Of a stretch of DNA of 64,000 nt, positions 41,145-49,777 are shown piece after piece. The position numbers were made by a program, and so were the translations under genes. The DNA comes from Azospirillum endophyticum (GTDB lineage: Bacteria > Pseudomonadota > Alphaproteobacteria > Azospirillales > Azospirillaceae). The DNA is taken from contig NZ_JAENHM010000073.1 in assembly GCF_016595245.1 (NCBI RefSeq), forward strand, positions 186,001 to 250,000, written 5' to 3'. Position 1 is the stretch's first letter. Each line of letters begins with the position of its first letter. The notes beneath the pieces are model-generated. The model was given only the letters and a program-made list of their open reading frames with translations. It had not been told where the DNA came from and did no database searches.

Positions 41145-42821
41145 TTATTCCACTGTCTCCCTTTTCCCGCCCGCCCGGTCAACCGCGCAGAGGTTCAGGG
41201 TCTCCCCCAGATTGTTGGGGACCGGCCGGCACCGCTGGGTATCCACCCGCAGGCCGAGCAGTTCCGCCGCCTTCGCCGCTCCGGCCGTGTCGGGGATGGT
41301 GCTCAGCATCAGGAAGGGGCCGCGATGGGAGGCCACCTTGTCCGTCATGATGGCGAGATAGCCGTTGCCGACGGAATCCGGCTGCAGGAAGTTGGACTGG
41401 ATGCGCACGAAGGTGACGCGCGGCGGGAAGGACGGGATGGCATGCGAGATGGCCCAGTAGCCGGCCATCAGCACCATGGTGTCGTCGGGATCCGCGATGG
41501 GCGGCACTTCGGCGGTCACCCAGCGATCGTCCGTGCCCTTTGGCCAGGCGACGCGCCCCCAGTCGGCCGGCTGCACCGTCAGTTGCACCAGGGCCAGCAG
41601 GGCCACCGCCAGCCCGATGCGCAGCCGGCGCGCCAGCGGCAGCAGCCCGACCGCCATCACCAGCCCCAGCGGCGCCAGCATCTCCAGCGGCACCAGGTAG
41701 CGGTAGATGCAGAACATCGCCACCCACAGCGCGTAGGTGACGGTCATCGCCGCCAGCAGGAAGCGGGTCGCCGGGACTTCGGTCAGCCAATCGGTCCGCT
41801 TCCCCATCGACCGGCCGGCGACGGCGCAGGCGAACCCGGCCGGCAGCAGGACGAACAGCGCCAGCACCCGCAGGTCGAACCACGGCACCTCGCCGACCGT
41901 CAGGGGCGAGACGGTGAAGACGAAGGGGAAGAACAGCCGCTGCCACGGGCCCGGCGGGAAGAAGCCGACATTGACGTAGTCGGAGAGGGCGGCGAAGGGC
42001 GACTTGAAGATGTGGTTCATGTGCGGGAAGACCGGGTTCCCGTAATCGTGCCACAGATGGGCCATCCACACGCCGCCGCCCAGCGCCAGCCCGGCCAGCA
42101 CGCCGATGCCGAAGAAGAAGGCCAGCCACAGCCGTCGCCACGGCCGGGCCGGCAGCGCCAGGAAGCCCAGGCAAAGCCCGACCGCATAGATCACCGTCGG
42201 ATTCTTCAACCCCATCGCCGCGCCGGCCAGCAGCCCGGCTGCCGCGACCCGCGCGAAGCTGGGCAGGGCCCGGCCGTCGAGGATGCCGGGCAGGCTGCCG
42301 GCGACGACCGCCGCCGCACCCAGCACGCCGAGGCTGACCACATTGTCCTGGAAGGTGGTGCCGATCAGCCCCAGGGTCCCGCCGCCCAACCCGCCCATCG
42401 CCGCCAGCACCATGGCGGTCAGCGTCCTTTTCAGGGGCGGGACGTTCCGCAGGCTGGACGATGCCAGCACGTACAGCAGCGACAGGTTGATCCCCTGCAG
42501 CGTCCCCCACAGGAACCCCGCCGCCCGCGCCGGAAGATGGGTCGCCAGCCAGTAGAAGGGCACGTCCAGGAAGGGGCTGTAGAAGCTCGGCATCTGTGCC
42601 GCCAGCAGGTCGCGCCCGATCCGCCCGGTCAGCATGGCGTAGCCGTTGTACCAGTGGTAGTTCCGCAGGTCCCAGTTCGCGTCCATGCCGAAGGCCAGGG
42701 TCAGCAGGCCGTAGGCCGGCGGCGCCAGCAGCAGAAAGGCAAGGCCGATCAAGCGGCTGCGGCGGTCGTCGTCATGTGTCGGCATCGGATCGGGCAGGCT
42801 TTCGTTCGTTCGGGTGGGCAT
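41145..42821 (-). CDS. Polytopic membrane protein, GT-C-like
   Basis: Membrane protein of 558 residues with roughly ten to twelve predicted helices. An early periplasmic loop carries acidic residues and aromatics (FGMDANWDLRNYHWYNGYAM). That pattern is common in GT-C glycosyltransferases and polysaccharide-pathway proteins, and the C-terminus is a soluble periplasmic domain. No firm family was recognised. It lies upstream of the GT2 and GtrA genes on the same strand (68-bp gap) and probably shares their surface-glycan role. Start at 42821; an in-frame ATG at 42785 is possible. Confidence 0.7.
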   Translation of the reverse strand: MPTRTNESLPDPMPTHDDDRRSRLIGLAFLLLAPPAYGLLTLAFGMDANWDLRNYHWYNGYAMLTGRIGRDLLAAQMPSFYSPFLDVPFYWLATHLPARAAGFLWGTLQGINLSLLYVLASSSLRNVPPLKRTLTAMVLAAMGGLGGGTLGLIGTTFQDNVVSLGVLGAAAVVAGSLPGILDGRALPSFARVAAAGLLAGAAMGLKNPTVIYAVGLCLGFLALPARPWRRLWLAFFFGIGVLAGLALGGGVWMAHLWHDYGNPVFPHMNHIFKSPFAALSDYVNVGFFPPGPWQRLFFPFVFTVSPLTVGEVPWFDLRVLALFVLLPAGFACAVAGRSMGKRTDWLTEVPATRFLLAAMTVTYALWVAMFCIYRYLVPLEMLAPLGLVMAVGLLPLARRLRIGLAVALLALVQLTVQPADWGRVAWPKGTDDRWVTAEVPPIADPDDTMVLMAGYWAISHAIPSFPPRVTFVRIQSNFLQPDSVGNGYLAIMTDKVASHRGPFLMLSTIPDTAGAAKAAELLGLRVDTQRCRPVPNNLGETLNLCAVDRAGGKRETVE

Positions 42822-43183
42822 GTCGCCGTGCTGGACGTCTTGGTAGGCGGACGGGGTGCCGGCTGCAAGGGGCGGTGCGGGGCCCCGGATCCCCAAGGCT
42901 GCCCGATGAACAGCGCCGCCCCCGGGGATATTCCCGCCCCGCGCCCGTCAATCCGGATGTCGGTTTCCGAACTGCGTTCGGGCGGCCGCGATCGGGCCTG
43001 ATCGGGACGATCCGCGACCTTTCGCGCAACAATCATGCGTTCCGGTGCATTGGCGCATGCCTGTTCGCTCGTTGCGTGCCGGGAAAAGGGCAAGCTTCCT
43101 CTGGCAATGGCTTGTTCGGTCTGCTATTCACCACGCTCTGCATGCGCACGCTTGCGCCTTCTTGCGCGACAGGATTTCTGGCG
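42822..43183. other. Intergenic region upstream of leuD
   Basis: About 360 bp between divergent genes. No gene, leader peptide with Leu codons, or clear attenuator was seen. Confidence 0.4.
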
Positions 43184-43795
43184 ATGGAAAAGTTCACGGT
43201 TCTCACCGGCGTTGCGGCGCCGCTGCCGATGATCAACGTCGATACCGACATGATCATCCCGAAGCAGTTCCTGAAGACCATCAAGCGGACGGGGCTTGGC
43301 AAGCATCTGTTCGACGAGATGCGTTACACCCCGGACGGGCAGGAGATCCCGGACTTCGTCCTGAACAAGCCGGCCTACCGCAAGGCCAGCATCATGGTGG
43401 CGGGCGACAATTTCGGCTGCGGCTCGTCGCGCGAGCATGCGCCGTGGGCGCTGGCCGATTTCGGCATCCGCTGCATCATCGCCCCCAGCTTCGCCGACAT
43501 CTTCTACAACAACTGTTTCAAGAACGGCATCCTGCCGATCAAGTTGCCGAAGGAGCAGGTCGACCTGCTGCTCGACGACGCGTCGCGCGGGTCGAACGCC
43601 GTCATCACGGTCGACCTTGAGAAGCAGACCATCACCGGCCCGGACGGCGGCACCATCTCCTTCGAGCTGGACCCCTTCCGCAAGCATTGCCTGCTGAACG
43701 GCCTGGACGACATCGGCCTGACCCTGCAGCAGGTCGGCCAGATCGACGGGTACGAGGGCAAGCAGCGCGCCGGCCAGCCGTGGATGTGGGGCTGA
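43184..43795 (+). CDS. leuD: 3-isopropylmalate dehydratase small subunit
   Basis: With LeuC isomerises isopropylmalate in leucine synthesis. It has 203 residues: PLPMINVDTDMIIPKQFLK, NFGCGSSREHAPWALADFG and IAPSFADIFYNN are the swivelling-domain signatures. The ATG at 43184 (MEKFTVLTG) has AGGA nine bases upstream. leuB follows 71 bp later. leuC is not in the window. Confidence 0.96.
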   Translation: MEKFTVLTGVAAPLPMINVDTDMIIPKQFLKTIKRTGLGKHLFDEMRYTPDGQEIPDFVLNKPAYRKASIMVAGDNFGCGSSREHAPWALADFGIRCIIAPSFADIFYNNCFKNGILPIKLPKEQVDLLLDDASRGSNAVITVDLEKQTITGPDGGTISFELDPFRKHCLLNGLDDIGLTLQQVGQIDGYEGKQRAGQPWMWG

Positions 43796-43866
43796 GCCTC
43801 CGTCCCTCCCCCGATCCTCTTCACCTTCTGTCTTCTTGACGTCTGACATTTGGGAGTGCGCCTGCC

Positions 43867-44982
43867 ATGGCCGCCAATAAGAAGCTTCTGTTCCTCCCCG
43901 GCGACGGTATCGGCCCGGAGGTGATGCGCCAGGTTCGCCGGGTCGTCGACTGGATGGACCGCAAGCGCAAGATCACCTTCGACGTGTCCGAAGGGCTGGT
44001 CGGCGGCGCGGCCATCGACGCCCACGGCGTTCCGCTGTCCGACGCCACGCTGGCCGAGGCGCTGGCGGTGGATGCGGTGATGCTGGGTGCCGTCGGCGGC
44101 CCGAAGTGGGACAACCCGACCGACTACACCAAGCGCCCGGAAGCCGGCCTGCTGGCCCTGCGCAAGGAACTGGGCCTGTTCGCCAACCTGCGTCCGGCGG
44201 TGGTGTTCGACGCGCTGGTCGACGCCTCGACCCTGAAGGCCGACGTCATCCGCGGGCTGGACATCCTGATCGTCCGCGAGCTGACCGGCGGCGTCTATTT
44301 CGGTGAGCCGCGCGGCATCACCGATATCGGCAACGGCGAGCGCCGCGGCGTCAACACCCAGGTCTACACCACGCCGGAAATCCGCCGGGTCGCCCGCGTC
44401 GCGTTCGAGCTGGCCCGCAAGCGCGGCAACAAGCTCTGCTCGATGGAAAAGGCGAACGTCATGGAATCCGGCCTGCTGTGGCGGCAGGAAGTGACCAAGC
44501 TGCACCAGGAAGAGTTCCAGGACGTCGAGTTGAGCCACATGTACGCCGACAACGGTGCCATGCAGTTGCTGAAGAACCCCAAGCAGTTCGACGTCATCGT
44601 CACCGACAACCTGTTCGGCGACATCCTGTCGGACGAGGCGGCGATGATGACCGGCTCGCTCGGCATGCTTCCCTCGGCCTCGCTGGGTGCCCCCGATGCC
44701 GACAGCAACCGCAAGGCGCTCTACGAGCCGGTGCACGGCTCCGCCCCGGACATCGCCGGCCGCGATCTGGCCAACCCCTGCGCCACCCTGCTGTCCTTCG
44801 CGATGTGCCTGCGCTACTCGTTCAACCTGGACGAGGACGCCAAGCTGATCGAGCGTTCCATCCAGAACGTGCTGGGCGGCGGCATGCGCACGTCCGACAT
44901 CATGGCCCCGGGCATGGCGCGCTGCTCCACCACCGTCATGGGCGACTCGATCCTGCGCGAGCTGGACAAGCTGGCGTCCTGA
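43867..44982 (+). CDS. leuB: 3-isopropylmalate dehydrogenase
   Basis: NAD-dependent oxidative decarboxylation of 3-isopropylmalate. It has 371 residues. LLFLPGDGIGPEVM, the substrate-binding ELTGGVYFGEPRG, the metal-binding TDNLFGDILSDEAAM and EPVHGSAPDIAG are all present. It follows leuD and ends at a strong terminator. Confidence 0.97.
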   Translation: MAANKKLLFLPGDGIGPEVMRQVRRVVDWMDRKRKITFDVSEGLVGGAAIDAHGVPLSDATLAEALAVDAVMLGAVGGPKWDNPTDYTKRPEAGLLALRKELGLFANLRPAVVFDALVDASTLKADVIRGLDILIVRELTGGVYFGEPRGITDIGNGERRGVNTQVYTTPEIRRVARVAFELARKRGNKLCSMEKANVMESGLLWRQEVTKLHQEEFQDVELSHMYADNGAMQLLKNPKQFDVIVTDNLFGDILSDEAAMMTGSLGMLPSASLGAPDADSNRKALYEPVHGSAPDIAGRDLANPCATLLSFAMCLRYSFNLDEDAKLIERSIQNVLGGGMRTSDIMAPGMARCSTTVMGDSILRELDKLAS

Positions 44983-45019
44983 CCGGTCTGCCGGCTGGTT
45001 TCCAAAGAGCTTTCCAAAG

Positions 45020-45051
45020 AAAAGGCCCCGTCCGCAAGGACGGGGCCTTTT
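45020..45051. terminator. Terminator between leuB and the KGG gene
   Basis: A 14-bp perfect stem (45020-45033 with 45038-45051), a GCAA loop, A-run on the left and T-run on the right. It can work in both directions, for leuB (+) and the KGG gene (-). Confidence 0.95.
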
Positions 45052-45083
45052 CTGCACGGCTGCAGCAGTCCAATCGCAGCTTT

Positions 45084-45374
45084 TCAGTCGCCCCCGGTCG
45101 GCCGGTCGGCCGTACGGCCGCCATGGCTCGCCTGACCACCCTTGCGTCCGGCTTCCGCCGCCAGCGAGGGGTTCTTGGAGAAGCTGCGCGAGGATGCGGG
45201 CACGCTGCGCCCACCCTTGCGTCCGGCTTCCGCCGCAAGCTCCGGGTTCTTCGAAAAACTGCGTTTGTCGGCCGGCACGCTTTCACCACCTTTGCTGGCG
45301 ATCTGGCGTTGCCGATCGGGGTCCATCGATGCGAAACCGCGACCTGACGTGCGATTGCTCTCTTTCGAGGCCAT
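45084..45374 (-). CDS. KGG-motif stress protein
   Basis: Hydrophilic protein of 96 residues with three KGG repeats (QRQIASKGGESVPADKRSF, AAEAGRKGGRSVPASSRSF, AAEAGRKGGQ). These match general stress proteins of the KGG/GsiB-like type, related to plant Em/LEA proteins and linked to desiccation or starvation. ATG at 45374 has GGAGG upstream. Two of the repeats are nearly identical, so the gene grew by internal duplication. Shares the terminator with leuB. Confidence 0.88.
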   Translation of the reverse strand: MASKESNRTSGRGFASMDPDRQRQIASKGGESVPADKRSFSKNPELAAEAGRKGGRSVPASSRSFSKNPSLAAEAGRKGGQASHGGRTADRPTGGD

Positions 45375-45914
45375 AACCAACCTCCGACTGTGCCTTGTTG
45401 GTTTGACAACCGGCAGGCCGCAAAGTGGTTCCCGCCTTGACCTATTAAATCATCTATGCACTTGCGGGAACTCCGGACGGTCTCCGCCGGAGATCGCCTT
45501 CCGAACAAGTGATCGGTTGCATATCTCCTACGGTTCCACGCGGATTTTTCACTGTCGAAGAAAGTCCGCGTCGAATTTGGGGTCGATCAGGAAAATGACA
45601 CAAGCTTGATCGGCTGTCGTGGCTCTGTATAAAATCTGTCGATTTCTTAAGGGTCCAGCTAAAAACTCAAGAAAAATACCCATGGATTTCTAATAAGTTT
45701 GGTAGAACACGCATGTGTACTGGATTTTATTAACTGACATTTCCCAATGTTTATCAGAGAAAATACTTCACCAGATTCTTGACATTTGAGAAAACATTTA
45801 ACATTCATGCGGTTTTTAATGAAGCTTTTAAGAAATTGGCAAGGTTTCTCGGGCTGTCATTGAGGTGATCCGGAGTGCTGATGCCGCTCCGCATGCAATG
45901 GCCAGGGTGTGATC
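45375..45914. other. AT-rich intergenic gap
   Basis: About 540 bp with no supportable gene. The stretch from about 45590 to 45840 is strikingly AT-rich with many A and T runs, unlike the rest of this GC-rich window. It must hold the promoters of the KGG gene (-) and the receiver gene (+). No known RNA was recognised. Confidence 0.45.
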
Positions 45915-46313
45915 ATGCCGACCGTGCTGGTGGTGGATGACGATCCTTCGATTCGCCTGATGCTCCGCCGCCTCCTTGAAAATGCGGGGGCGGAGGTCTC
46001 GGAGGCGGAAGATGGTGACGAAGCCATGCGGCTGTTCAGGGCAAGCAGGCCGGATCTGGTGATCTGCGACGTGGTGATGCCCTTTGCCGACGGCCTCCAG
46101 ACGATCAAGAGCATGCGGCGGCTGGCTCCGGCAGCCAAGATCATCGCCATATCCGGCGGCGGACGCAGCAAGGCGATGGACCTGCTGACCGCCGCCCAGC
46201 GGATGGGGGCCGATCACGCGCTGGTGAAGCCGATCGAAAAAAGCCAAATAGCGCTGATCATCGATTTTTGTGGTGGAGGCCATTCGGGCTCGCCGTCACC
46301 GCCCCTGTCGTGA
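45915..46313 (+). CDS. Single-domain response regulator
   Basis: Receiver of 132 residues. MPTVLVVDDDPSIR holds the acidic pocket, LVICDVVMPFADG the phosphoacceptor Asp, and ALVKPIEKSQ the Lys. The conserved Ser/Thr is in IIAISGGG. No output domain. It lies 21 bp before the EAL-like gene, so the two are co-transcribed and may work together. Confidence 0.9.
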   Translation: MPTVLVVDDDPSIRLMLRRLLENAGAEVSEAEDGDEAMRLFRASRPDLVICDVVMPFADGLQTIKSMRRLAPAAKIIAISGGGRSKAMDLLTAAQRMGADHALVKPIEKSQIALIIDFCGGGHSGSPSPPLS

Positions 46314-46334
46314 CGAGGCCGGAGTGGAGATCCC

Positions 46335-47783
46335 GTGACGTCGATTGCCGCCGTGCGGCGCCTGTTGCACAGGTGGTTCGGGCATGCGGACGCGACCGTC
46401 CGGCCCCGGGCGCCGATCGCCGCCCAGCATCCTGCCGGCGATGGGAGGCCGGGAGCAGCCGTGGCGGACTCGCGCCGGTTGGAGCAGCGCCTGTGGCGGC
46501 TGCTGATGCAGCCGGCGGTCGCGTCGGCCGGCCGGGTCCATCTGATCGACCTCGGCATGATGCGGGAGTGCCTGGGGACGAATTGGCCGGCCTTGCGCCA
46601 GCGGGTCTTCGCCGCGGCCGATGCGCTCATCGACCGCTCCCTGACCCGCAACGACATCAGTTTCAGAACCTCGGCCGACGACTATGTCCTGGTGTTCGCC
46701 TCGCTTGACCGGCATGCGGCTGCCCTGGTCTGCGCCAGGATCGCCCAGGAGCTGCTCCAATTGTTCCTGGGTGACGACCGGTCGGCCGACATCCGCGTGT
46801 CGACCGCGGTCGGCGTCGTGGACGGGCATATCCAGTTCGAACATTCCTTCGCCAAGGTGCTGATGGCGAACGCCCGGCCGCAAGCCGACCGCCGGACCGA
46901 CGACCGGACGGTCTTCGCACCGGTCGCCCCGGCGGCCGGTGACGGATCTCCGGCGATGGCCGCCCCCTTGGCGTTTGCCGGCGAGGGAGAGGGCAGAACC
47001 CCGGTCGTCCTGCCTCAGTTGAAGCTGTCGCCCGACGACTCCGGTCGGTTCGGCATCAAATACCGGCCGGTCTGGGATATCGGCCAGCTGGTGATCTCGA
47101 CCTATATGGGCACCCCGGTACGCAGCTTTCCCGACGGATCCTTCGTGGAAGGGGCAGCGGCCCTGAATTCCGTCACCGATGCCATGGAGATCCTGAAGCT
47201 CGATGCCGATGCGCTGGTCGGCTCAGTCGAGATCCTGAACGGACTCTTCCGAAGCAAATCCCGGCTGCTGATGTCGGTGCCGGTCTGCTTCGATACGCTT
47301 GCGGCCCGCCGCACCCGGCAGCCCTTTCTCGAAATCTGCCAGTCGATCCCCGACTACCTGCGCCGTTTCCTGATCTTCGAGCTTCTGCGCTTTCCGCCAG
47401 GGGTGCCGACCGGCCGGCTGAGCGAGCTGCTGCATGAGGTCAGGCCCTATTGCCGCTGGTCCTTCATGCAGATGGACTTCAAGCAGCAGAGCTTTTCCGG
47501 CCTTGCCGGCACCGGATTGAGCGGCATCACCATGGCGATGCCGGCCGACCGCTCCGCCGAGCCCCGGCTGATGGAGGAGATGAACGCCATCGTCACGGTG
47601 GCGGAGCGGGCCGGGCTGATGATCTGCGTCACCGGCCTGTCGACCACCAGCATGGTGGTGGCGGCGCGGGCGGCGGGGGTCAGGCTTGTCGCCGGCAACC
47701 GCATCGGCCCGCCGCAGAATCGGCCGCGGGCGATGAAGCGCCTGGACTGGCCCGACCTGTACCGGGAGGACGACGAGGGCTGA
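46335..47783 (+). CDS. Degenerate GGDEF/EAL-like signalling protein
   Basis: Cytoplasmic protein of 482 residues. The N-terminal part (about 45-180) resembles a nucleotide cyclase-like domain without a GGDEF site (ISFRTSADDYVLVFASLDRH). The C-terminal part (about 225-470) resembles an EAL fold (GIKYRPVWDIGQLVISTY, FEICQSIPD-like helices, YCRWSFMQMDF, AGNRIGPPQ), but the catalytic EAL/DDF metal ligands are absent. It is therefore unlikely to make or break c-di-GMP, and may be a scaffold or c-di-GMP sensor. Start GTG 46335 follows GGAGA. It is paired with the receiver gene. Confidence 0.65.
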   Translation: MTSIAAVRRLLHRWFGHADATVRPRAPIAAQHPAGDGRPGAAVADSRRLEQRLWRLLMQPAVASAGRVHLIDLGMMRECLGTNWPALRQRVFAAADALIDRSLTRNDISFRTSADDYVLVFASLDRHAAALVCARIAQELLQLFLGDDRSADIRVSTAVGVVDGHIQFEHSFAKVLMANARPQADRRTDDRTVFAPVAPAAGDGSPAMAAPLAFAGEGEGRTPVVLPQLKLSPDDSGRFGIKYRPVWDIGQLVISTYMGTPVRSFPDGSFVEGAAALNSVTDAMEILKLDADALVGSVEILNGLFRSKSRLLMSVPVCFDTLAARRTRQPFLEICQSIPDYLRRFLIFELLRFPPGVPTGRLSELLHEVRPYCRWSFMQMDFKQQSFSGLAGTGLSGITMAMPADRSAEPRLMEEMNAIVTVAERAGLMICVTGLSTTSMVVAARAAGVRLVAGNRIGPPQNRPRAMKRLDWPDLYREDDEG

Positions 47784-47796
47784 CGGGCAGGCCGGT

Positions 47797-48666
47797 TCAC
47801 AGTGCGGCGATGGCTTCGGCCAGCCTCACCAGCCGCTGGGCGTTCTCGACATGCAGGGTCTCCACCAGCTTGCCGTCGACCAGCACCACCCCCTTGCCGG
47901 ATGCCGCCGCCTCGGCATGGGCGGCGATGATGCGGTGGGCCTGGGCGATTTCCTCGGCGTCGGGGGCGAAGGCGGCGTTGCAGGCGGCGATCGTCTTGGG
48001 ATGGATCAGCGTCTTGCCGTCGAAGCCCAGCTCGCGCCCCTGCCGGCAGGAGGCGGCAAAGCCCTCGTCGTCGTTCAGGTCCAGATGCACCCCGTCCAGC
48101 ACCGCCAGCCCATAGGCCCGCGCCGCCAGCAGGCAGAGCCCCAGGCTGGTGATCATCGGCAGCCGCTGCGCCGTATGGGCGGCGTGCAGATCCTTGGCGA
48201 GGTCCGACGTGCCGAGGACCAGCGCGCCGACGGTGGGCGAGGATCCCGCGATCTCCTTGGCGTTCAGGATGCCGAGCGGCGTCTCCATCATGCACCAGAC
48301 CGTCTGCCCGGCCGGGGCGCCGGCCGCGCGCAGAACCGCTTCGGCCTGCCGCACGCCATCGGCGCTCTCCACCTTCGGCAGCAGCACGGCATCGGCACCG
48401 CTGGCCGCCGCCATGCGCAGGTCGTCATGGCCCCAGGGCGTGTTCAGTCCGTTGACGCGGACGATCAGTTCCCGCCCGCCATAGCCGCCGGCGGCCAGCG
48501 CGTCCGCGATGGTGCCGCGCGCCGCCGCCTTGGCGTCGGGGGCGACCGCATCCTCCAGGTCCAGGATCAGCCCGTCGGCGGGCAGGCTGCGGCCCTTCTC
48601 CAGAGCGCGCGGGTTGGACCCCGGCATGTAGAGCACGCTGCGGCGGGGGCGGACGGTGGTGGCCAT
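47797..48666 (-). CDS. HpcH/HpaI (CitE-like) lyase
   Basis: CitE-like TIM-barrel enzyme of 289 residues. RRSVLYMPGSNPRALEKG, DGLILDLEDAVAPD, LIVRVNGLNTPWG, LLPKVESADGV, METPLGILNA and GKTLIHPKTI match the malyl-CoA/citryl-CoA lyase group. A (3S)-malyl-CoA or citramalyl-CoA lyase or thioesterase activity is likely, but the substrate is not fixed by sequence. Start at 48666 (MATTVRPRR). Convergent with the EAL-like gene. Confidence 0.88.
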   Translation of the reverse strand: MATTVRPRRSVLYMPGSNPRALEKGRSLPADGLILDLEDAVAPDAKAAARGTIADALAAGGYGGRELIVRVNGLNTPWGHDDLRMAAASGADAVLLPKVESADGVRQAEAVLRAAGAPAGQTVWCMMETPLGILNAKEIAGSSPTVGALVLGTSDLAKDLHAAHTAQRLPMITSLGLCLLAARAYGLAVLDGVHLDLNDDEGFAASCRQGRELGFDGKTLIHPKTIAACNAAFAPDAEEIAQAHRIIAAHAEAAASGKGVVLVDGKLVETLHVENAQRLVRLAEAIAAL

Positions 48667-48916
48667 GGCGATATCCCGGGGATGCGGATGGTCGGAGAGG
48701 CCAGCTTTAGATCGGATCGCGGAGAATCGGAACCGATTTGAAGCGTGACTCCGATCGTCAACCAAAGGCTACGGCGCCGGCCTGCTGTCCATTGGCCAGG
48801 CCGGACCGGCGACCCAGCCGCAGGCAGCGGTGCATGGCAGCCATGACGCCGGCCCGGACCGTCGTCCCGGAGTCGGCGGCTTTACGCCCGCCCGACCGTC
48901 GCATACGCTTCTTTGC

Positions 48917-49777
48917 ATGAAAAGCGTCCTCACCATCCAATCGCACGTCGCCTACGGCTATGTCGGCAACCGGGCCGCGGTGTTTCCGCTGCAGCGGCTG
49001 GGGATCGACGCCACGGCGGTGAACACCGTCCAGTTCTCCAACCACACCGGCTATGGCGCCTGGACCGGGCAGGTCTTCACGGCGGAGCACATCGCCGACA
49101 TCGTCGACGGCGTCGCCGCCCGCGGCGTCTTGCCGACCCAGGATGCGGTGCTGTCCGGCTACATGGGGGCGGTCGAGCTGGGGCAGGTGATCGTCGAGAC
49201 CGCGGCGCGGGTGAAGGGTGCCAATCCCAAGGCAATCTATTGCTGCGATCCGGTGATGGGCGACGTCGGCCGCGGCTTCTTCGTGCGGCCGGGCCTGCCG
49301 GAATTCATCCGCGACCATGCCGTGCCCGCCGCCGACCTGATGACGCCCAACCAGTTCGAACTGGAATATCTGACTGATCGCAAGGTCGAGACGCTCGACG
49401 ACGCGCTCGCCGCCACCGCGGCGCTGCGCGCGCGCGGGCCGCGGCTGGTCCTGGTCACCAGCCTGACCCGCAGCGATGCCGATCCCGACCGCATCGAGAT
49501 GCTGGTAGACGGCGCCGACGGCGCCTGGCTGGTGGCGACGCCGCGCCTGACCTTCGACCCGCCGCCCAACGGGTCCGGCGACGCGGTGGCGGCGCTGTTC
49601 CTCGCCCATTACCTGACCGCCTTCGATCCGGCCGACGCGCTGGAAAAGGCGGCGGCGGCGATCTTCGCCATCTTCGAGACGACCAAGCGCATGGGCACGC
49701 GGGAGCTTCAGCTGATCGCCGCCCAGGACGATTTCGTCAATCCGCCCCGGCGGTTCACGGCGACCCGCCTGCGCTGA
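48917..49777 (+). CDS. pdxY: Pyridoxal kinase PdxY
   Basis: Phosphorylates pyridoxal in B6 salvage. It has 286 residues of the ribokinase fold. The N-terminal VLTIQSHVAYGYVGNRAA, the CDPVMGD segment, LMTPNQFELEYLT and the catalytic NGSGDAVAALF are present. The ATG at 48917 is the family start. Its 3' end overlaps the 3' end of the convergent histidine-kinase gene by 23 bp. Confidence 0.94.
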   Translation: MKSVLTIQSHVAYGYVGNRAAVFPLQRLGIDATAVNTVQFSNHTGYGAWTGQVFTAEHIADIVDGVAARGVLPTQDAVLSGYMGAVELGQVIVETAARVKGANPKAIYCCDPVMGDVGRGFFVRPGLPEFIRDHAVPAADLMTPNQFELEYLTDRKVETLDDALAATAALRARGPRLVLVTSLTRSDADPDRIEMLVDGADGAWLVATPRLTFDPPPNGSGDAVAALFLAHYLTAFDPADALEKAAAAIFAIFETTKRMGTRELQLIAAQDDFVNPPRRFTATRLR

